Of a DNA stretch of 12,706 nt, positions 6,337-12,565 are shown one piece after another (the stretch's first letter is position 1; every line of letters begins with the position of its first letter). The position numbers and the translations under genes were made by a program. The stretch comes from Planctomycetota bacterium (lineage in GTDB: Bacteria; Planctomycetota; MHYJ01; JACQXL01), in contig JACQXL010000216.1 of the NCBI GenBank assembly GCA_016208805.1, forward strand, positions 1 to 12,706. Reading direction: 5' to 3'. Below the pieces are notes generated by a model. That model saw nothing but the letters and a program-made list of their open reading frames with translations. It did not search any database and was not told the DNA's origin.

Positions 6337-6832
6337 CCAAAAGCGTTTTGTCCAGTTGGTTGAGCCGCTCCAGAAACCGCTCCTTTCATACATTGCCAAC
6401 ATCATCTGGAATAAGAACGACCTTGAGGATGCGCTCCAGAATACCCTGCTGATGGCCTACAAGAAGTTTGGGGAAACCGCAACAAGTAATTTCCGGGAAT
6501 GGTTGTTCCAGACCGCGACCTATACGGTCTATAATATGAACCGCAAATACGAGGCCTACACGACCAGATTCCGAGCCATCCCGCTCTTTGCGCCCAAAGA
6601 GCGGGACGTCGCTGCGGCTCCGCAGATTACAAACGAGATAGCGGATGATATTAAAGATGCGATAAAGAACCTGCCGGAGAACGAGCAAAGCGTTTTCCTG
6701 CTTCGGGCGCTGGGCGGGTTTTCGTATGCCGAGATTGCCCGGATACTGGCCATCCCGGCCGGGAGCGTGATGGGTTATTTATCCAGAGCCAGAGCACGAC
6801 TACGAAAATGCCTAATGACGAAATCTCAATGA
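6308..6832 (+). CDS. ECF-like sigma-70 family RNA polymerase sigma factor
   Basis: A 174-residue two-domain sigma factor. Region 2 spans about 14-83 (FVQLVEPLQKPLLSYIANII, DLEDALQNTLLMAYKKFGE, FREWLFQTATYTVYNMNRKY) and should bind core polymerase and the -10 element. Region 4 spans about 113-168 (IKNLPENEQSVFLLRALGGF and the helix-turn-helix FSYAEIARILAIPAGSVMGY) and should bind the -35 element. The linker between them (91-106, IPLFAPKERDVAAAPQ) is encoded by a palindromic element with a 12-bp perfect stem. The ATG at 6308 overlaps the bioA stop, suggesting translational coupling. The last codons (LMTKSQ) and the stop fall in an AATGACGAAT repeat. No anti-sigma gene follows, because clpC converges on it. 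Target genes are unknown. Confidence 0.85.
   Translation: MNSKASDEHGQKRFVQLVEPLQKPLLSYIANIIWNKNDLEDALQNTLLMAYKKFGETATSNFREWLFQTATYTVYNMNRKYEAYTTRFRAIPLFAPKERDVAAAPQITNEIADDIKDAIKNLPENEQSVFLLRALGGFSYAEIARILAIPAGSVMGYLSRARARLRKCLMTKSQ
6578..6625 (+). repeat. Palindromic element inserted in frame in the sigma factor gene
   Basis: TCCCGCTCTTTG (6579-6590) pairs perfectly with CAAAGAGCGGGA (6595-6606) over CGCC. The tail CGTCGCTGCGGCTCCGCAG follows, itself holding CTGCGG/CCGCAG. It fills the region 2 to region 4 linker. The stem word recurs at 50-75, and the tail recurs in bioA and, diverged, in the ACR3 remnant. Confidence 0.85.
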
Positions 6833-6906
6833 CGAATGAATTCCCAAATGTCCTAATGACTAAAATCAGAGATTTAGCAGCAACGCATTATTCGTCATTC
6901 GTCATT
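6828..6906. repeat. AATGACGAAT inverted repeat between converging sigma and clpC genes
   Basis: AATGACGAATGA (6828-6839) is the exact reverse complement of TCATTCGTCATT (6895-6906). The sigma stop TGA (6830-6832) lies in the left arm and the clpC stop (6902-6904) in the right arm. The arms could pair in both transcripts, but no T-run follows, so an ordinary intrinsic terminator is not evident. Confidence 0.75.
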
Positions 6907-9427
6907 CTTCTTTCACCTTCTCCGTCTTGCAAACCATTGGCTCGTCCACGGTCTTACAGGCGTCAAAATAGAGGTGCCCGTCCCTGACCCTGATGGTAAT
7001 CTGGTTGAATTCCTTGGCGTCAAAATCTCCCTTGATAATTTGCTCCGAGAGTGGGTCTTCAATAAACCGTTCTATAGAGCGTTTGAGCGGTCTGGCGCCG
7101 AAGTCCGGGTTATAGCCCTGCTCTATCAGGAAATCAGCCGCCTCGGGCGTGAGCACCAGCGTGAGTTTACGCTCCCTGAGTCGTTCCTGGACAGATGCTA
7201 TCTCTATGTTAACAATGTTGCTTAAGTCTCTCTTGGTCAATGACTTGAATACAATCACATCGTCCAGCCGGTTGAGGAATTCCGGCCGGAAATGTTTCTC
7301 CACCTCTTTCAGGAGCATCTCCTTCATTCCCTGGTAAGAGGTATCAACCGATGGTTTCTTGAAGCCGAGCGTGGCCTGGTCGCGGATTAGTTCCGCACCG
7401 ATATTTGATGTCATAATCAGGATGACGTTCTTGAAATCCACATGGCGGCCGAAACTATCGGTCAGCCGGCCTTCCTCCATAATCTGGAGGAGCATATTGA
7501 AGACATCGCTATGGGCTTTTTCTATCTCGTCAAGCAAGACAACGGCATAAGGCCGATGCCTGATTTTCTCGGTGAGTTGGCCGCCTTCCTCGTAGCCGAC
7601 ATAGCCGGGCGGCGCGCCTATCAGCCGAGAGACATTATGCTTTTCCATATACTCGGACATATCAATCTGAATCAGGGCGTCTTCGTCGCCGAACATAAAC
7701 TTGGCCAGCGCCTTGGCCAGCAGGGTCTTGCCGCAGCCGGTCGGGCCGATGAAGACGAACGAGCCGATGGGCCGGCGCGGGTCTTTCATACCGGAACGCG
7801 AGCGCCGGATGGCCTTGGCAATGGAATGAATCGCCTCGTCCTGGCTGACCACGCGTTTATGGAGTTCATCCTCCATCTTGAGTAACTTCTCAGTCTCCTT
7901 CTTTTCCAGCCGGGAGAGCGGGATGCCGGTCATCCGGGCCACGGTCTCGGAGATGATATTGGCATCCACCACGCCGCTGGTCTCGCCGCTTTTGTTCTTC
8001 CAGTCCTTGACGACATTCTCTTTTTCCTGCCGGAGTTTGAGCGCTTTGTCGCGGATATCGGCGGCCCGTTCAAAGTCCTGCTGTTTGATAGCCGCTTCTT
8101 TCTCCTTTTCCATAGTCCTGATTTCGTCCTCAAGCCCTTTCAGGTCGGGCGGTTTGACGGTGGACTGGAGCCGGACCCGGGCGCCGGCCTCGTCCAGCAC
8201 GTCTATGGCCTTGTCGGGCAGAAAGCGGCCCATAATATAGCGGCTGGAAAGTTCCACGCATTCAAAGAGCGCTTCGTCCGTGTAATGGACCCGGTGGTGC
8301 GCCTCGTATTTATCGCGCAGGCCTTTAAGAATCTGGAGCGCCTCGTCCTTGGTGGGCGGGTCAACCATAATGGTCTGGAACCGGCGCTCTAAGGCCGCGT
8401 CTTTCTCAATATATTTGCGGTATTCGTTGAGCGTGGTGGCGCCGATGCACTGGATTTCACCGCGTGACAGCGCCGGCTTCAGGACGTTTGAGGCGTCAAT
8501 GGCGCCCTCAGCACCGCCCGCGCCGACCAACGTGTGCAACTCGTCTATGAAAAGAATAATGTTCTTGGCCTTAATCACCTCGTTCATCACGGCCTTGATA
8601 CGTTCCTCAAACTGGCCGCGGTATTTGGTGCCGGCCACCATCAGGGCCAAATCAAGGATGATGATGCGCCGGTCTTTTAAGAGTTCAGGCACCGTGCCGG
8701 AAGTAATATCAATGGCCAGTCCTTCCACGATGGCGGTCTTGCCCACGCCGGCCTCGCCCAGCAGAACCGTGTTGTTCTTGGTCCGGCGGCAGAGGACCTG
8801 GGTGAGCCGTTCAATCTCGTTGCGCCGGCCGATGACCGGGTCAAGTTGGTTAGCCGAGGCGAGTTTGGTCAGGTCGCGTCCGAAGGCATCAAGGGCCGGG
8901 GTTCTGTTACGTCCGGGCGTAGTTCGGGCGCTGGTCTTGGCGCCGACCGGACTGTTCTCCGGTTCATCCTCAGGTAATAGCGGCGGCATACCCGTCCCTA
9001 AGACCTCCATTATCTCGTCCCGGACCTCGTCGGGCTTGACGCCGAGGTTGGCCAGCACCCGGGCGGCAATGCCCTCTTCCTCACGGATTAAGCCTAAAAG
9101 CAGGTGCTCGGTGCCGATGTAATCGTGCTTGAGCATAGTGGCCTCTTCGTGTGCGAATTCCAGCGCCTTCTTGGCGCGCGGGGTGAACGGCAACTGGCCG
9201 GTGGCGGTCGGACGCGGCTCGTTCTTTATCAGGTTCTCCACCTCCTCGGCCACCTTTTTGAGGTCAACCTCAAGGTTCATCAGGACGCGGGCGGCCACGC
9301 CGCTGCCTTCACGGATTAATCCTAACAGGATGTGTTCGGTGCCGATGGCGTCGTGCGAGAGCCGCTGGGCCTCGGCCCGGGCCAGACTCATTACCTTGCG
9401 GGCACGGTCGGTGAATTTGTCAAACAT
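6902..9427 (-). CDS. clpC: ATP-dependent Clp protease ATP-binding subunit ClpC
   Basis: A Hsp100 unfoldase that feeds substrates to the ClpP peptidase. The 841 residues show the usual order: two Clp_N repeats (about 4-65 and 80-142, each with IGTEH-LLGLIRE), AAA-1 with Walker A GEAGVGKT (224-231) and Walker B FIDE (293-296), a coiled middle domain with a UVR motif (about 432-466, EAAIKQQDFERAADIRDKAL), and AAA-2 with Walker A GPTGCGKT (561-568) and Walker B LLDE (631-634). LGF at 687-689 fits the ClpP-docking loop. The UVR motif and length point to ClpC rather than ClpA or ClpB. The start at 9427 has AAGGAGG upstream. No mcsA, mcsB or ctsR neighbours are present, and it converges on the sigma factor gene. 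The stop codon lies in a repeat arm. No palindromic insertion was seen in this gene. Confidence 0.96.
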   Translation of the reverse strand: MFDKFTDRARKVMSLARAEAQRLSHDAIGTEHILLGLIREGSGVAARVLMNLEVDLKKVAEEVENLIKNEPRPTATGQLPFTPRAKKALEFAHEEATMLKHDYIGTEHLLLGLIREEEGIAARVLANLGVKPDEVRDEIMEVLGTGMPPLLPEDEPENSPVGAKTSARTTPGRNRTPALDAFGRDLTKLASANQLDPVIGRRNEIERLTQVLCRRTKNNTVLLGEAGVGKTAIVEGLAIDITSGTVPELLKDRRIIILDLALMVAGTKYRGQFEERIKAVMNEVIKAKNIILFIDELHTLVGAGGAEGAIDASNVLKPALSRGEIQCIGATTLNEYRKYIEKDAALERRFQTIMVDPPTKDEALQILKGLRDKYEAHHRVHYTDEALFECVELSSRYIMGRFLPDKAIDVLDEAGARVRLQSTVKPPDLKGLEDEIRTMEKEKEAAIKQQDFERAADIRDKALKLRQEKENVVKDWKNKSGETSGVVDANIISETVARMTGIPLSRLEKKETEKLLKMEDELHKRVVSQDEAIHSIAKAIRRSRSGMKDPRRPIGSFVFIGPTGCGKTLLAKALAKFMFGDEDALIQIDMSEYMEKHNVSRLIGAPPGYVGYEEGGQLTEKIRHRPYAVVLLDEIEKAHSDVFNMLLQIMEEGRLTDSFGRHVDFKNVILIMTSNIGAELIRDQATLGFKKPSVDTSYQGMKEMLLKEVEKHFRPEFLNRLDDVIVFKSLTKRDLSNIVNIEIASVQERLRERKLTLVLTPEAADFLIEQGYNPDFGARPLKRSIERFIEDPLSEQIIKGDFDAKEFNQITIRVRDGHLYFDACKTVDEPMVCKTEKVKEE

Positions 9428-9431
9428 AGTG

Positions 9432-9438
9432 CCTCCTT
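9432..9438 (-). promoter_or_regulatory. Shine-Dalgarno site AAGGAGG of clpC
   Basis: On the minus strand AAGGAGG is followed by CACT and then the ATG at 9427. Just upstream, AAGTAAGCGGATTGAGCGG (plus strand, from 9441) repeats the AAGTAAGCGGATT words found next to the lysC start (4675-4688). Confidence 0.85.
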
Positions 9439-9542
9439 TTTAAGTAAGCGGATTGAGCGGATTTATCTGATTTAACAGATGATGTGAATCCCGTCCAATC
9501 CCGTTGTTATTATATTATCGGTTTAGGTAATCAAACTCTTTA

Positions 9543-9700
9543 CTGAACTCTTGCGAAAAGGGAAACAGACCGCCTAAAAGTGTCATTCCTGCCACGTCAT
9601 ACCGACATGGTGTGACGAAAGCAGGAATCCAGAAAACCGCAATTTGAGTGGATTCCCGCCTACGCGGGAATGACAACGAGGGCGTTTCACAAGAGTTCAA
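9543..9700. mobile_element. MITE-like element, copy A
   Basis: 158 bp with CTGAACTCTTGCGAAA at the left and the slightly changed inverse TTTCACAAGAGTTCAA at the right. TCTTTA occurs immediately outside both ends (9537-9542 and 9701-9706), a likely target duplication. The core runs from GTCATTCCTGC to GCGGGAATGAC, a common bacterial interspersed repeat. A 24-bp palindromic block at 9593-9616 splits CCTGC from GAAAGCAGG. It encodes no transposase; the open frame giving SFPRRREST is a repeat artefact. Together with copy B it fills most of the 581-bp clpC-parA gap. Confidence 0.8.
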
Positions 9701-9765
9701 TCTTTAGCAAAATATCAGTGTTGAGTCAAGACATTTTTGTTGCATTAGTTTATTTGCCTGATATA

Positions 9766-9943
9766 CTGAACTCTTGCGAAACGCTCCCTCTGTCATTCTG
9801 AACGGAGCGAAGCGGAGTGAAGAATCTGCATTTTATGAGGGTTTGGGACGAGATTCTTCGCCCTGCGGGCTCAGAATGACCATGCCATGCCGCATGGCGT
9901 GGCACTTTTTGGGTGGTTTATTTCCCATTTCGCAAGAGTTCAG
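9766..9943. mobile_element. MITE-like element, copy B
   Basis: 178 bp between CTGAACTCTTGCGAAA and its perfect inverse TTTCGCAAGAGTTCAG, flanked by TGATATA on both sides (9759-9765 and 9944-9950). The core runs from GTCATTCTGAACGGAGCGAA to GCCCTGCGGGCTCAGAATGA, a different core from copy A in the same outer ends. A 23-bp CATGCC palindrome lies next to the right arm. The right 99 bp (9845-9943) reappear inverted in copy C with one mismatch. It lies just upstream of parA and may contain or disturb its promoter. Confidence 0.85.
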
Positions 9944-9974
9944 TGATATACTTTAGCGGCAAGACACAAGGCCG

Positions 9975-9997
9975 TTCGTGCTTTCGTGTTTTCGTGG
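9975..9997 (+). repeat. TTTCGTG word repeat upstream of parA
   Basis: TTCGTGC, TTTCGTGT and TTTCGTGG follow one another just before the parA start. Similar complementary words (ACACGAAG, AAAAACAC) occur upstream of parB at 10886-10902. No function is assigned. Confidence 0.5.
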
Positions 9998-10008
9998 TAA
10001 ATTCGGCG

Positions 10009-10863
10009 ATGAAGACAATTGCGATTGCAAATCAGAAAGGCGGGGTGGGCAAGACGACCACCGCGGCGAACCTGGCCTACTTCATCGCACTGGCCGGCCA
10101 GCGGGTGCTGTTGATTGACATTGACCCGCAGGCCAATGCGACCAGTTGTCTGAATATTGCGGTCAATCCGCCCTTCGGCACATATCAGGCGCTGATGGAC
10201 GGACAGGTCAGACCTGAATCAATAACCGGTTATAACTCTAATGCTAATCTAAAGTTGTGGGTAATGCCCAGTTATCAGGGGCTGGCCAATCTGCAGAATA
10301 AACTGGCCGGCGAGCCAGCCGGCGGACTCCGACTGAAAAGCGCCCTGGAAAACCTGCCCAAGACCAAAGGCGTTGCGTCGTCTTATGATTACATTCTGAT
10401 AGACTGTCCGCCTTCTTCCGGCGTCTTCCCGGACAACGCCCTCAATGCGGCGCAGTCGGCGCTCATCCCGATTCAGTGCGAATACTTCGCAATGGAAGGG
10501 CTCTCGCAGTTGCTCAATCTGATTGAACAAATCAAGGGCTCAACAAATCCATCCATTTTTATTGAAGGCATTATCCTGACGATGTATAATGCCGATGTGC
10601 AATTCAATAAAGAAGTGGCTGATGAAATCCGTAAGCACTTTGGGCAACTGTGTTATAAGACGGTTATCTATAGAGATGTGGCGCTGGCCGAGGCGACCAG
10701 CCACGCCCTGCCCATCGGGGAATATGATATAACTTCAATAGGCACGATGAGTTATGTGGAGTTAACACGGGAGATATTGGGCCGACACACCCCTAAATCC
10801 CCTCTTGTCGGCGGAGATCCCGCTACTTATAGCGGGAATAGAGGGGACTTATTCCCCTCTTGA
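10009..10863 (+). CDS. parA: ParA/Soj-family chromosome partitioning ATPase
   Basis: A deviant-Walker ATPase that binds DNA nonspecifically and drives segregation of ParB-parS complexes. From the ATG at 10009 there are 284 residues: deviant Walker A KGGVGKTT (10-17), switch I LLIDIDPQANAT (34-45), Walker B YILIDCPPSSG (128-138), and the late block VIYRDVALAEATSHALPIGEYD (219-240). An in-frame start at 9913 lies inside copy B and would add 32 residues before the canonical MKTIAIANQKGG, so I reject it. The usual fold ends near residue 257. The last 27 residues (GRHTPKSPLVGGD, then PATYSGNRGDLFPS) are encoded by an inverted-repeat element that also supplies the stop. parB follows after 41 bp. 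Confidence 0.94.
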   Translation: MKTIAIANQKGGVGKTTTAANLAYFIALAGQRVLLIDIDPQANATSCLNIAVNPPFGTYQALMDGQVRPESITGYNSNANLKLWVMPSYQGLANLQNKLAGEPAGGLRLKSALENLPKTKGVASSYDYILIDCPPSSGVFPDNALNAAQSALIPIQCEYFAMEGLSQLLNLIEQIKGSTNPSIFIEGIILTMYNADVQFNKEVADEIRKHFGQLCYKTVIYRDVALAEATSHALPIGEYDITSIGTMSYVELTREILGRHTPKSPLVGGDPATYSGNRGDLFPS

Positions 10864-10880
10864 GAGGGGTAGGGGTGTGT
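10785..10880. repeat. Inverted-repeat element forming the parA 3' end
   Basis: ACACACCCCTAAATCCCCTC (from 10785) pairs with GAGGGGTAGGGGTGTGT (to 10880) apart from a small bulge. Nested inside are TCCCGCT (10818-10824) with AGCGGGA (10831-10837) over ACTTAT, and AGAGGGGA (10840-10847) with TCCCCTCT (10853-10860) over CTTAT. The parA stop at 10861-10863 is in the right arm. It could fold in the parA-parB transcript. Confidence 0.85.
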
Positions 10881-10904
10881 TAGGAACACGAAGAAAAACA
10901 CACT

Positions 10905-11894
10905 ATGGTAGAAAAGAAGTTAGGCAGGGGATTAGGGGATTTAATCAGCGGGTTGGGTAAGGCAGTTGGGCCGGTTCCCCCCGCGGATAAACCTGTTCCC
11001 CCACCGACCGAACAGCCAGGTCCAAAACCGGCTATAGTGCCGCCATCGGTCCAGACGTCTTCAAAGGATGTCCGGGAGATAAAGTTAGAGTGCATCATTC
11101 CGAACCGGTTCCAGCCCAGAAAGACCATAGAGCCTGAGTCGTTTAAGGAGTTAATGGAATCCATCAAGACGGCCGGGGTGTTACAGCCCATTGTGGTGCG
11201 ACCGGTGGCCGGTAAATCAGATGCCTACGAAATCATTATGGGCGAGCGGCGTTTCCGGGCCTGTCAGGCGCTCAAAAAGGAGACCATCCCGGCCGTACTC
11301 AAAGAGGCCAACGACCGCGAGATGCTGGAATGGGCGCTGATAGAAAACACCCACCGCAAGGACCTCAACCCGATTGAGCGGGCGATGGCCTATAAGGAAC
11401 TGGCCGATACCTTCCAGTTGACCCAGGACGAGGTGGCCAAACGGGTTGGGGCCGACCGGACCACGGTTACAAACTTTATCCGGTTATTGGGACTACCGGC
11501 CGAGGTCCAGGAGGATGTTAGACGTCAAACATTCTCGGTCGGGCATGCGATGGCCATATTGGCCGTTCCTGATACGGCCAACCGGCTCAAACTCTGGCGC
11601 CAGGCCAAGAACGAAGACCTCTCGGTCAGGCATCTGCGTATCCGGATTGATGCATTTCTACGGCCCAGAGGCGTCGCCACCGGCCCGGTGCCCCAACCGG
11701 ATATGCTTAAGCACTTCACCGCCCGCACTGACCCCAATCTCAAGGACTTAGAGGACCGGTTCAGGCGTAAGTTCGGCACCCAGGTGACCATTTTCTACGA
11801 CAAGTTCCAAGACAAAATCCGCAACGGCCAGATTATCATAGATTTTTATAGCCAGGATGACTTCCAGCGCATCCTGGAGATGATTGAAAAGTAG
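10905..11894 (+). CDS. parB: ParB/Spo0J-family chromosome partitioning protein
   Basis: A centromere-binding CTPase clamp that loads at parS and partners ParA. The 329 residues start with the ParA-contact type N-terminus KKLGRGLGDLI (4-14), then a proline-rich linker (about 22-48). The ParB N-terminal domain (about 56-150) has the arginine patch GERRFRAC (113-120) and ENTHRKDLNPIERA (147-160) for CTP and parS loading. The helix-turn-helix is LTQDEVAKRVGADRTTVTNF (172-191), and the C-terminal dimerisation region is about 275-329. The ATG at 10905 has no clear Shine-Dalgarno site. It is 41 bp after parA, probably cotranscribed. I did not find a TGTTTCACGTGAAACA-like parS by eye. Mobile element copy C starts 17 bp after the stop. 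Confidence 0.95.
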   Translation: MVEKKLGRGLGDLISGLGKAVGPVPPADKPVPPPTEQPGPKPAIVPPSVQTSSKDVREIKLECIIPNRFQPRKTIEPESFKELMESIKTAGVLQPIVVRPVAGKSDAYEIIMGERRFRACQALKKETIPAVLKEANDREMLEWALIENTHRKDLNPIERAMAYKELADTFQLTQDEVAKRVGADRTTVTNFIRLLGLPAEVQEDVRRQTFSVGHAMAILAVPDTANRLKLWRQAKNEDLSVRHLRIRIDAFLRPRGVATGPVPQPDMLKHFTARTDPNLKDLEDRFRRKFGTQVTIFYDKFQDKIRNGQIIIDFYSQDDFQRILEMIEK

Positions 11895-11911
11895 CCGAGG
11901 GCATCTGAAAA

Positions 11912-12150
11912 CTGAACTCTTGCGAAATGGGAAATAAACCACCCAAAAAGTGCCACGCCATGCGGCATGGCATGGTCATTCTGAGCCCGTAGGGCGAAGA
12001 ATCTCGTCCCAAATCCCTGCCTGCCGCGCTCCGCTTGGCGCAGGCAGGCGCAGCGCAGGCAGGCGCATAAAACGGAGATTCTTCACTCCGTCCCGCAATT
12101 CTGCGGGACTCCGTTCAGAATGACAAAAGGGGCATTTCGCAAGAGTTCAG
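11912..12150. mobile_element. MITE-like element, copy C (inverted relative to B)
   Basis: 239 bp with perfect CTGAACTCTTGCGAAA/TTTCGCAAGAGTTCAG ends and TGAAAA on both sides (11906-11911 and 12151-12156). The core matches copies B and D in inverse orientation. It holds three nested blocks: the CATGCC palindrome shared with B, about 49 bp of CCTGCCTG/CAGGCAGG palindromes (12015-12063) absent from B and D, and an 18-bp palindrome TCCCGCA...TGCGGGA (12091-12108). Confidence 0.85.
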
Positions 12151-12188
12151 TGAAAAGGGAGGTGCGGGGTAGGAATAATAGACATACT

Positions 12189-12442
12189 CTACACCTCTAT
12201 TAGACCCTGCCTGCACCTCCATTAGACGCATCCTACACCTCTATTGGAAGTAACCTACACCTCCATTAGACCTATTCTGCACCCCCATTAGAAGTAACCT
12301 GCACCACCATTAGACCTAACCTGCGCCTCTATTAGGTGTAATCTGCACCTCTATTAGACGTATTCTGCACCTCTATTAGACCCATTTCACACCTCTACTG
12401 GGCGTAATCTACACCTCCAATAGACCTAATCTGCACCTCTAT
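12189..12442. repeat. 22-bp tandem repeat array, about 11.5 units
   Basis: Eleven consecutive units start at 12189, 12211, 12233 and so on every 22 bp to 12409, with a 12-bp partial unit at 12431-12442 and a degenerate half unit just before 12189. Each begins with a conserved core near CTGCACCTCTATTAGA and ends with about 6 more variable bases (such as CCTAAT, AGTAAC, CGTATT). Spacing is exactly 22 bp throughout. It has no internal palindrome and no spacers, so it is not CRISPR. It lies 294 bp after parB. An iteron-like protein-binding array or a plain minisatellite would both fit. Confidence 0.9.
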
Positions 12443-12488
12443 CCTCCCACTATGTGCAGGTCTGAGTGTTGGACGTCAAACATTGCGA

Positions 12489-12546
12489 GATGCGGGATAC
12501 GAGATACGGGATACGTGCGTCTTGTATCGTGTATCTGGTATCTCGT
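12489..12546. repeat. GATACG word inverted repeat
   Basis: Words GGGATACG, AGATACGG and GATACGTG are followed by TGTATCGT, GTATCTGG and TATCTCGT. ACGAGATAC (12499-12507) is the exact reverse complement of GTATCTCGT (12538-12546). It is another word-type spacer hairpin with a different word, and no gene is seen. Confidence 0.65.
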
Positions 12547-12565
12547 GCAACACCATATATAACTT

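Noticed and set aside
8349..9122. 257-codon open frame opposite clpC
   Set aside because: It is a shadow of the well-supported clpC frame, low in complexity and without recognisable motifs.
9515..9700. Open frame on the minus strand giving SFPRRREST-like protein
   Set aside because: It lies wholly across MITE copy A and its flank. The peptide is the translation of a common GTCATTCC-type interspersed repeat, often misannotated as a protein.
9680..9700. parS site suggested by GTTTCAC near 9684
   Set aside because: The sequence continues as AAGAGTTC with no inverted GTGAAAC half. It is the diverged terminus of MITE copy A.
9774..9956. Open frame starting MRNAPSVILNGAKRSEES
   Set aside because: It is the translation of MITE copy B; the same peptide recurs at 12466-12690 from copy D. 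No domain or ribosome binding site.
9913..10008. Upstream extension of ParA by 32 residues
   Set aside because: The extension starts inside MITE copy B, and the canonical MKTIAIANQKGGVGKTT start lies at 10009.
12189..12442. CRISPR array
   Set aside because: Period is only 22 bp with about 6 variable bases; there are no spacer-length unique sequences and no cas genes.
11519..12487. Shared word GACGTCAAACATT in parB (about 11520) and after the tandem array (about 12472)
   Set aside because: A single match of this size is plausible by chance in a window this long, and flanking sequence does not match.
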